NCBI GenBank assembly: GCA_902635965.1
Contig: CACPQA010000014.1
Coordinates: forward strand, 1 to 51,506
Source of the DNA: an uncultured Bacteroidota bacterium
Lineage (GTDB): Bacteria; Bacteroidota; Bacteroidia; Flavobacteriales; Flavobacteriaceae
Reading direction: 5' to 3'
DNA: 51,506 bases
A program made the position numbers and the translations under genes. Each line of letters opens with the position of its first letter. Positions within the stretch are counted from its first letter, which is position 1. Below are positions 44,664 through 51,506 of the stretch, in pieces. The notes beneath the pieces were generated by a model, which saw only the letters and a program-made list of their open reading frames with translations, did no database searches and was not told the origin of the DNA.

Positions 44664-44960
44664 ATGCCTGCAGCAGCTAGACAAACAGATTTTCACTCTT
44701 GCCCGATGCAAACTCCTGGCGTTCCCCCAATTCCACACGTTGGTGGACCAGTTTCTCAAGGGGTCCCCACTGTTCTTATTGGAGGTTTACCAGCAGCGAC
44801 AGTTGGATCAATGTGTGTTTGTGTTGGTCCACCTGACAGTATTGTAAAGGGATCTTCATCAGTAATGATTGGTGGAATGCCAGCAGCAAGAATGGGAGAT
44901 TCTACTGCCCACGGAGGATCGGTGGTTTCTGGATTACCAACTGTAATAATTGGCGGATAA
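44664..44960 (+). CDS. PAAR-repeat spike tip protein (Afp10-like)
   Basis: 98 residues of Gly/Pro-rich repeats: PAAARQTDFHSC, PPIPHVGGPVSQGVPTVLIGG, PAATVGSMCVCVGPP, SSSVMIGGMPAARMGDSTAHGG and a closing LPTVIIGG. PAAR proteins sharpen the spike and can carry effectors. No C-terminal effector extension is present. Conserved His and Cys residues may bind the metal at the tip. It directly precedes the gp25 gene, a swap relative to Afp9/Afp10 order. Confidence 0.96.
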   Translation: MPAAARQTDFHSCPMQTPGVPPIPHVGGPVSQGVPTVLIGGLPAATVGSMCVCVGPPDSIVKGSSSVMIGGMPAARMGDSTAHGGSVVSGLPTVIIGG

Positions 44961-44962
44961 TT

Positions 44963-45388
44963 ATGGAATCAAAACAAGAAAAATCTTTTTTAGGAATAGG
45001 TTGGTCTTTCCCTCCGACATTTAATGTTGAAAGAGGAGACGTAGAGATGACATCAAAAGAGGAAGATATTCGCCAAAGCATACAAATTTATTTTAATACA
45101 AAGTTAGGTGAAAGAATCATGAGGCAAGATTTTGGATGTATTATTCATGAAAGATTGTTTGATCGACTTGACAAATCAATTTTAGACGTATTAACTTTTG
45201 AGTTAAAACAAAATATTGGAAATATTGAACCAAGGATACAGATAGATGAAATTGAGATTAAACCAATTAAATTGGAGGAGGGCAGAATCGAAATATATTT
45301 TCAGTATACTATTATAAGCACAAATGTTAGAGATAACATTGTATTTCCATTTTATTTAAATGAAGGAACTAATATTAAAAGAGATTAA
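44963..45388 (+). CDS. gp25-like baseplate wedge protein (Afp9/Pvc9-like)
   Basis: 141 residues. The gp25/GPW fold is shown by EEDIRQSIQIYFNTKLGERIMRQDFGCIIHERLFD, then IEPRIQIDEIEI (the EPR core motif) and a closing strand. It is the small wedge protein that starts sheath assembly at the baseplate. The following gene begins 3 nt downstream. Confidence 0.95.
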   Translation: MESKQEKSFLGIGWSFPPTFNVERGDVEMTSKEEDIRQSIQIYFNTKLGERIMRQDFGCIIHERLFDRLDKSILDVLTFELKQNIGNIEPRIQIDEIEIKPIKLEEGRIEIYFQYTIISTNVRDNIVFPFYLNEGTNIKRD

Positions 45389-45391
45389 ATT

Positions 45392-48300
45392 TTGAAAGAA
45401 TTCAAAGAAATATTAGATCCTAAAAATATTTTGGTTGACGACAGGTCAATTTCTGACTACATTATCTTACTTAAAAAACTGTCTAACCTTTATAATTATT
45501 ACAATAACAAAAATAAAATCAATGGGAGTTTTTCGGGTTTATTAGAAACTGATGAAAGTTTTTTAATATCAGAAATTTCTAAATATCCAATCGGTGAATT
45601 TGATAAAGCAAGACTAAATTTAATTGCACGATTTGATCAGTCAGCATCTGAAAAAGTCAAAAGCGATGTTTTTAAAGATTATTTAAAACTCACGGCAAAA
45701 ATGTTCAATTGTGTTAATGATTGGCATACATCATCAAAAAAAAATAACCTAAATAAGAAAAGTAGCAAGATTGAATCAGCCATAGAAATTGCAATAGAAA
45801 GTCGGTTAGCGGAAGCTTTTTATCACTTTCAATTCTATTTAGATTTTTTTAATTCAAAAAAGTTAATTGAGGACTTTGGTGAAATCAATATAGAAAATTT
45901 TAATTCAATAATCTGGAATTTTAATTCAAAGGATAAAGTTGAAGAAATTTTTGATTATAGTGATAACGAGGAATTGCTTAACAATTCTCTAAAAAAAATA
46001 ATTTTAATTTCTTCTGAGGTTTTTGAAACTATATTTAATCTTAAAATTAAATCTAAAAAATTTTTAGATGAATCTTTATATCAAAATAATAATCATAAAG
46101 CGCACATAGGCCTTTTGTTTTCTTTTCTAAAACTTTTTCAATATACCCAAATCGATATTAATTCTTTTTCTGAAAAGCATTTGGATTTTTATTATAAGAA
46201 AATTTTAAAACAAAAACTCATTTCAACTCAACCAGTGAACACCTATATAACAATTGATATAGAAGAAAATAGTAATGAAATAACCCTGAGTAATGAAAAT
46301 TTTCTTGTTGCAGGTCAATATTTTGATGGAGCCCCGGTTAGACTGAAAATGTTAGATGATGTAAAGCTAAACAATATAAAAATCTCTGAAATCTTAACTG
46401 TTTTTGTAAGCCGAAATCCAATCTTTGATTTTAAATCGAAATATCAATTGGTATCTGCTATCTATTTTAAATCTATTGCTGATTCAATTGATGCAGTAAG
46501 CAAATTTAATTCTAATGAAATTACATTTTCAACCTTAGGTAGGGATCAAAACTTTTTGACCTCCTCAGAAATGACAATGAAATTTGCCAAAATTGGATTT
46601 TTAATTTCTTCTCCAGTTTTAAAATTAGGATCAAGTAACAGGAAAATAACCATAGACTTGAATTTTACGATCGGATCCATAAGTTATCTCTCTGATTTAA
46701 TAATTGATATTTCAAATAATACTGATCTAAATGAAGAAGAGGTTTTCTCTAGAATTTTTAATAATGCGTTTGAATTGAGTTATACTTGTGAAGAAGGGTG
46801 GTACAATATTCTAAATTATGAGGTTTTAGCTCCGGAAGATTGGACCACGGGGACAATCAGAATAGGGATAAATTTGAACAAACTTGATCCAAGTTTTGTT
46901 GGATTTGATGAAGACCTACATAAGTTAAATTTAGATATTAACCATCCCCTGTTAAGAGTTGATCTAAGTCAGAAAAATTTTTACAACTCTTACTCTTTTC
47001 TCAGCACACTTGAACTTCAAAAAATTGACATTAAGGTCGAAGTTAGGGATCTTAAAAAGATAAAAATTTTTAGAGAAGGACAATTGGTAGACAATAATTC
47101 AGATTTTGATTTATTTGGTCCTCTAGCCAAATATGGTTCAGTTTTTTATTTAGGATGCGAAGAGTTATTTAATAAAAAGGTCTCGGATTTTAGTCTTCAG
47201 TGGGAATATTCTAACCTTCCTCCAAAATGTAAAAATATTGCAGATTATTATGCAGCTTATAATCAAAATTTTAAAAATGATAGTTTTAAAGTAAAAATCT
47301 CTGCACTTTCAGATTTTAATTTTAATGAAAGCGACAGTGAAGATTTTAATTTTAACCTTTTTCAAGCTAATCAAGTTAATGAACTAATAAATTCGCGTAG
47401 AGTTAGCTTTGGTGATTTGACACCTCTAAAAATTAAACCAAACTATCAAATCAATTCAGATTATTTAAATGAATTTTCAAATGATATTGAGACGGGTTTA
47501 TTTAAGCTCGAGATGACTTCACCTCTTGACGGATTTGGATTTGACCTTTATCCCAAATTATATTCAGACTCAATCGCAAGTCAATTTGACAAAAAAAAGA
47601 AAACTGAAAAAGAAAACTTACCAGAATTAAATGAACCATTTGCCCCAAAGATCAATAATCTAAGAATCGACTATAAGGCAAAAACTTCTATAGTTTTTAA
47701 AGACTCCGAAAACTTTGAAAATGATTTTTTAGAGGAAAATACTTTTCATCAAATTTCTCCTTTTGGAATTGAAAAAACTTTTTCAAAAGACGGTATTGCT
47801 AGCAAAAACTTGTTTCACAATTTTTTCAACGAGGGAGAACTTGTTATTGGACTTGAATCGAAAAAATCTTTCACAGGGCTAAATATACTATTTGAGATTA
47901 TTAAAAGTGAAAATACTAATTATGAATTCAGCCGAAAGATTGTTTGGTATTACTCTTCATTTGATGGATGGAAAAAAATGGGGAACGACAATATACTTTT
48001 CGACCAAACATACAATTTGATGAGGACAGGTATCATTTCTTTCAGATTTCCAGATGATTTTTCTCGTTCAAAAAAAATTTTAAACCCCCAAAAGTACTAT
48101 TTAAAGGCATGTTCAGAAGATCAAGCAGATCAGTTTAGTCTTATAAAGTCAATAAAAACAAATGCTATTATGGTTAAAGAGGTTTTAGCTCCTAATGCTA
48201 AAAATAGGATTGAAAAACTTAAAGCCAATTCTGTTGAAGGATTTGAAAAAAAAATCCATGGGGTTTTGACGGTAAATCAGCCTTTTGATTCAGGTTCTTT

Positions 48301-49138
48301 CAAAATAAAAGAGCGAAAAATTGACTTTTATCAGAGGGTAAGTGAACTCCTAAGGCATAAAAATAGACCGATAACCAAATGGGATATTGAAAGATTTATT
48401 TTAAATCGCTTTGATTGGCTTTCTCATGTCTCGTGTTTCAATTATAATGAAAAAAGTTCTAAAATAAATCTTAAAATACTGTGCTTAAAACGAATTGAAA
48501 TTTTTCAAAATATAGAAGAGGTAAAACTTAGCGTAGCTGAAATGAATCAAATAAAATCTAATGTCTCTGAATTTTTAGCTCCTTTTTATCAAATTGAGAT
48601 TGTAAATCCAATTTTTGAAGATTTATGGATTAAATGTAAGTTAAGATTTAGAGATATCCCAATAGGGAAAGGTATTGAAAAATTAAACGTCGACTTACTT
48701 GATTTTATTTGTAAATGGAGAAGAGTTGATATTGACACTCCTAAAATTATCGTCAACAGAATAAAAAAATATGATATAATAAAATTTATAAAGGAGAGAA
48801 ACTACATTGCTTTTGTAACTGGAATTTCAATAATTCACTTTAAACAGAGTGAGGATGGATCCATTTATGCGTATGACTCGGCTGCTGAAAATGAAAATTC
48901 TGAGTTCATAGAGTGTGGTTCAAAATGGTCAATTATCGTTCCAAGGGATAATCATAAAATTGAAATTTTATCAAAAGATGAATACCACTCCCCAGAGCCT
49001 ACAAATTTCAGTGAATTAGGAATAAATAAATCATTCCTTATTGTTAAAAAAAGTGAAGAAAAATTAATTGAAAACAGTTACGTAGAAAAAAACACAAAAG
49101 AAAATATTAATAATTTACAATTTGAAATAAAAATCTAA
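45392..49138 (+). CDS. Afp11-like large baseplate protein
   Basis: 1248 residues. The start is a TTG at 45392, required because the first in-frame ATG is about 100 codons in. The first residues (FKEILDPKNILVDDRSISDYIILLKKLSNLYNYY) match the usual N-terminus of this family. The length, and the wedge-type C-terminal region around DFYQRVSELLRHKNRPITKWDIERFILNRFDWLSHV, agree with the large baseplate component (gpJ/gp6-like) of eCIS. It is the largest structural gene here, lying between gp25 and the fibre-like gene. No transmembrane segment. Confidence 0.85.
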   Translation: MKEFKEILDPKNILVDDRSISDYIILLKKLSNLYNYYNNKNKINGSFSGLLETDESFLISEISKYPIGEFDKARLNLIARFDQSASEKVKSDVFKDYLKLTAKMFNCVNDWHTSSKKNNLNKKSSKIESAIEIAIESRLAEAFYHFQFYLDFFNSKKLIEDFGEINIENFNSIIWNFNSKDKVEEIFDYSDNEELLNNSLKKIILISSEVFETIFNLKIKSKKFLDESLYQNNNHKAHIGLLFSFLKLFQYTQIDINSFSEKHLDFYYKKILKQKLISTQPVNTYITIDIEENSNEITLSNENFLVAGQYFDGAPVRLKMLDDVKLNNIKISEILTVFVSRNPIFDFKSKYQLVSAIYFKSIADSIDAVSKFNSNEITFSTLGRDQNFLTSSEMTMKFAKIGFLISSPVLKLGSSNRKITIDLNFTIGSISYLSDLIIDISNNTDLNEEEVFSRIFNNAFELSYTCEEGWYNILNYEVLAPEDWTTGTIRIGINLNKLDPSFVGFDEDLHKLNLDINHPLLRVDLSQKNFYNSYSFLSTLELQKIDIKVEVRDLKKIKIFREGQLVDNNSDFDLFGPLAKYGSVFYLGCEELFNKKVSDFSLQWEYSNLPPKCKNIADYYAAYNQNFKNDSFKVKISALSDFNFNESDSEDFNFNLFQANQVNELINSRRVSFGDLTPLKIKPNYQINSDYLNEFSNDIETGLFKLEMTSPLDGFGFDLYPKLYSDSIASQFDKKKKTEKENLPELNEPFAPKINNLRIDYKAKTSIVFKDSENFENDFLEENTFHQISPFGIEKTFSKDGIASKNLFHNFFNEGELVIGLESKKSFTGLNILFEIIKSENTNYEFSRKIVWYYSSFDGWKKMGNDNILFDQTYNLMRTGIISFRFPDDFSRSKKILNPQKYYLKACSEDQADQFSLIKSIKTNAIMVKEVLAPNAKNRIEKLKANSVEGFEKKIHGVLTVNQPFDSGSFKIKERKIDFYQRVSELLRHKNRPITKWDIERFILNRFDWLSHVSCFNYNEKSSKINLKILCLKRIEIFQNIEEVKLSVAEMNQIKSNVSEFLAPFYQIEIVNPIFEDLWIKCKLRFRDIPIGKGIEKLNVDLLDFICKWRRVDIDTPKIIVNRIKKYDIIKFIKERNYIAFVTGISIIHFKQSEDGSIYAYDSAAENENSEFIECGSKWSIIVPRDNHKIEILSKDEYHSPEPTNFSELGINKSFLIVKKSEEKLIENSYVEKNTKENINNLQFEIKI

Positions 49139-49141
49139 GAT

Positions 49142-49877
49142 ATGGCAACCAAGAATCGAGAAACGTTAAAAAATTATTTTAAAAAAGGTGGTTTTGCTAC
49201 AGAAAAGCAATTCATCGATCTAATTGAATCATCTATGAATGTGATTGACGACGGAATTTCAATGCAACCTAAAACAGGTCTAAAAATAAATCCCTTAGGA
49301 GAATCTTCAAAACTAATATCTTTTTTTAAAAAAAATTCACAAAAAGAATCTGAGTTTTCATTAGACATAAATAATGGGGATGAAGGTTTGTCTTTTCATG
49401 GCGAAAAAGACAAAACTTTGCTGAAACTAAAAAAAGATGGAAAGATTGGAGTTAATTCAAAAAAACCCTCAACATGATTTTGAGGTCCAAGGTACAATGG
49501 GAATTAAAAGTAGGGTAGGGATATTTAAAAAAGGTTCTGTTCCTGCAGATGGTAAATGGCACTACCTATTAACTGATTTAGATGGTATTAGTGCTTTTGA
49601 AATTGTTTCGGTAGCTAAAGGTAAAGTTTTGACAGGGCATTACTGTGTTTCGCATGCGATAGCCCTTTCAACTTTTGGAGGTAGATTTTCAAAATCAAAA
49701 ATTAAAAATACAACTGCGCATTATGGTGGATATAGAGACAAAATAAGGTATAAATGGTCTGGGAAACTTCACGATTACAGCTTAATGGCAAAAACAATAA
49801 GGGATTACGGTGAAGATCCAGAAACTAAAGTTCCATTTACCATTGATTATAGTATAACTAGCTTATTGGATATTTAA
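49142..49877 (+). pseudogene. Fibre/adhesin-like protein split by a frameshift in an A7 tract
   Basis: Two frames read as one protein. Frame 1 (49142-49477) starts MATKNRETLKNYFKKGGFATEKQFIDLI and runs to LLKLKKDGKIGVNSK. Frame 2 picks up with NPQHDFEVQGTMG and runs to 49877 with VPADGKWHYLLTDL, AFEIVSVAKGK and DYGEDPETKVPFTIDYSITSLLDI. Together they match a conserved eCIS-neighbour protein with GxGIGTxxP-type tail-fibre motifs. The break lies in AAAAAAA-CCC at 49459-49468: with six A's the frame would read V-N-S-K-N-P-Q-H-D without interruption. Full length would be about 244 residues. It could be a sequencing or assembly error, a recent frameshift, or slippage at the homopolymer. I class it as broken in this sequence only. 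Confidence 0.75.
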
Positions 49878-49879
49878 AA

Positions 49880-51506
49880 GTGGTAAAGCCAAAATTCATA
49901 AAATCAGAAAATTATTCAACAAAGAGTCAACGCTATGACGAACTTTTAAAAGAGGGAATTGAATGGATCCAAAGATTCTCTGGCAACAATTGGACGGATT
50001 ATAATTATCATGACCCTGGGATAACTTTCCTTGAACAAATTTGTTATGCAATAACTGATTTAGGCTACAAATCTAATTTCCCAATTGAAGACATTTTATT
50101 TGTCGGTAGAGATAAATTTGATTTGGAGGATAATAATTTGCTGTATCCTCCACACAAAATTTTACCAAGTGCTCCAAGTACTACAAGTGATTACAGGAAA
50201 TTAATAGTTGACAGTATTAACAGTGTTCAAAATGCATGGGTTTATCCCGAAAAAGATAATTTACAAAATATAGCAGGATTGTATTCTGTAAAAGTTCAGT
50301 TAAAAGATAATTCAGGTAAAAATATAATTGATAAATCAATAAAAGAGGTTTACAATTTGCTGATGCAAAATCGTTCTGTAGGAACTGATTTTATATCTAT
50401 CACCCCGCTTAGGAAGGATGAAATAAAATTTGAAGCTACAATCACTTTAGACTCTTTTGCTGTTGGTGAAGAAGTATTAGCTCATATATACAAGAATATT
50501 GAAGAAAGTATAACCAGTAAGCCAATATTCTATGATTATAACGATATGGAAAAAGATGGATATAAGGTAGAAGATTTGTATGCGGGGCCATTAACGAACA
50601 AGGGATTTTTAAATGAATTTGGTTATAATGAGAAAACTAGTGAAATATACATTTCTGAGTTAAAGGAAGTTATTTATAAAGTGGATGGTGTCTTAGAGGT
50701 CGATGATTTAGTGTTTTATAAAAACGGTATAAAAGTTTTTGATGATTATATTTCATTCGACAAAGACTCATATCCTAGTCTAGTAAAAATTTTTGATGTT
50801 TTTTTTGAAGATGACTTTGACGGATTACGCTTTTTTAGAAATGATTCACTCTATAAAATAGACAAAATTATTTACCAACAGATATATGATTCTTTAGTTG
50901 TTGGTGATAAAATTTTTTTCAAACAAAAATTCAAAAGTGACTTAGATGATCGTAAGGGTAGGTTTACTAAAGAGCAATTTGAAAAATACTACTCAATTAT
51001 GCGCGAAATGCCATCTTTGTACGGTTTGCGCGAAGATGAACTACCTTCTAAGTCCTCTAATCTTAGAAAGGCACAGGTGAATCAACTTAGAGCATTTTTG
51101 CTTCTATTTGATCAATTAATGTCCAATCATGTAAGTCAAGTATCAAATATTAGAAACCTCTTTTCGATAGATTCTAATCTTAAAAAAACTCTTTTTAGTG
51201 TTGTGCCTTCAGATGTGCCTAATCTTTCAAAAATAATAGGTAATGACAAAAAATACTACGAACAGTGCCTAAATGAAAGCATTGAAACTGAAAGTCAGTT
51301 TTTTGAAAGGAAAAACAAAATTTTAGATCATATGATTGCAAGATTTGGTGAAACATTTGATCATTCTCTCATAGGGAAAATTCATAAACTTTTAAATGAA
51401 AACTTAACTGAGAACCAATTAAATCAATATGCATTAGATGCAAAAGTAGATTATGCTAAAAGTTTGAGGGAAATTGGATATAATAGGATAAAAGGTTTTA
51501 ATTATA
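49880..51506 (+). CDS. Afp12-like baseplate protein (partial, runs off the window)
   Basis: About 542 codons to the edge, hand-translated. It begins with GTG at 49880, 2 nt after the stop of the fibre-like gene, giving MVKPKFIKSENYSTKSQRYDEL. The segment SGNNWTDYNYHDPGITFLEQICYAITDLGYK is the recognisable start of the Afp12/baseplate-J-related family. A helical C-terminal part (LRAFLLLFDQLMSNHVSQVSNIRNLFS) fits as well. In Afp this protein sits in the baseplate wedges and connects to the tail fibres. The end is outside the window. Confidence 0.85.
   Translation, partial: MVKPKFIKSENYSTKSQRYDELLKEGIEWIQRFSGNNWTDYNYHDPGITFLEQICYAITDLGYKSNFPIEDILFVGRDKFDLEDNNLLYPPHKILPSAPSTTSDYRKLIVDSINSVQNAWVYPEKDNLQNIAGLYSVKVQLKDNSGKNIIDKSIKEVYNLLMQNRSVGTDFISITPLRKDEIKFEATITLDSFAVGEEVLAHIYKNIEESITSKPIFYDYNDMEKDGYKVEDLYAGPLTNKGFLNEFGYNEKTSEIYISELKEVIYKVDGVLEVDDLVFYKNGIKVFDDYISFDKDSYPSLVKIFDVFFEDDFDGLRFFRNDSLYKIDKIIYQQIYDSLVVGDKIFFKQKFKSDLDDRKGRFTKEQFEKYYSIMREMPSLYGLREDELPSKSSNLRKAQVNQLRAFLLLFDQLMSNHVSQVSNIRNLFSIDSNLKKTLFSVVPSDVPNLSKIIGNDKKYYEQCLNESIETESQFFERKNKILDHMIARFGETFDHSLIGKIHKLLNENLTENQLNQYALDAKVDYAKSLREIGYNRIKGFNY

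Noticed and set aside
49459-49468. Classical -1 ribosomal slippery site A-AAA-AAC
   Set aside because: The sequence AAAAAAACC contains the heptamer, but the second frame needs a +1 shift, so -1 slippage would not restore it. Homopolymer slippage or an indel explains it better.
1-51506. CRISPR array, insertion sequence or prophage integration sites
   Set aside because: No regularly spaced repeats, transposase/integrase genes or flanking att-like repeats were seen. The tail-like genes lack capsid, terminase and lysis genes, so an eCIS rather than a prophage is the better reading.

Overview
The window looks like a chromosomal segment of a marine-type member of the Bacteroidota, most likely Flavobacteriia. 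The evidence is strongly AT-rich DNA, a SusC/SusD pair, many small secreted or lipoprotein genes with short Lys-rich signal peptides ending in A-Q or a lipobox Cys, almost no Shine-Dalgarno sequences, and LVIVD and Asp-box propeller proteins. There are no transposases, integrases or CRISPR arrays.

Region 1 (1-8401) is a minus-strand run. In transcription order it holds a DUF1080 3-keto-glycoside-hydrolase-like lipoprotein, a GMC oxidoreductase, its small subunit (gluconate 2-dehydrogenase subunit 3 fold), an MFS sugar transporter and a large Asp-box propeller protein cut by the window edge. A divergent carbohydrate-esterase-like alpha/beta hydrolase lies beside it. Together this reads as an oxidative (3-keto) sugar or glycoside utilisation locus.

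Region 2 (8405-18518) holds small stand-alone genes: DUF2147, DUF1569/DinB-like, three NTF2-like secreted proteins, MscL, a DoxX-like membrane protein, three divergent secreted proteins of about 250 residues that may be double ferredoxin-like (ABM-like) folds, a CAP-domain protein, a 59-residue ORF, an M28 metallopeptidase and tRNA-Asn. Several genes share a leader motif (ATTAACCATAAA) just before the start codon. A 31-nt element is duplicated around one NTF2-like gene, next to what looks like a gene remnant.

Region 3 (18797-27873) carries the SusC/SusD pair followed by a proline-iminopeptidase-like lipoprotein, then on the minus strand a GNAT acetyltransferase and two beta-propeller proteins (YVTN type and Ig+LVIVD type).

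Region 4 (28049-51506, continuing past the end) is a contractile injection system of the extracellular type (eCIS; Afp/PVC/MAC-like). Recognisable parts are a DUF4255 cap protein, one sheath, two tube proteins, a DUF5908 protein, a LysM adaptor, a VgrG-like spike, PAAR tip, gp25 wedge protein, a large Afp11-like baseplate protein, a fibre/adhesin-like protein split by a frameshift in an A7 tract, and an Afp12-like baseplate protein cut by the window end. Two features are unusual. First, the system is preceded, in an overlapping operon, by an apparent envelope module: dead PLD-like/Ig protein, DUF4407 membrane protein, lipoprotein, a GH18 enzyme with three C-terminal membrane helices, and a small membrane protein. 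This suggests a cell-anchored rather than freely released particle. Second, a convergent minus-strand pair, an nSTAND1-type NTPase with a transmembrane helix, coiled coil and propeller plus a degenerate GT9-like protein, is inserted between the two tube genes. Tape measure, AAA+ ATPase and effectors are not seen and may lie beyond the right edge.
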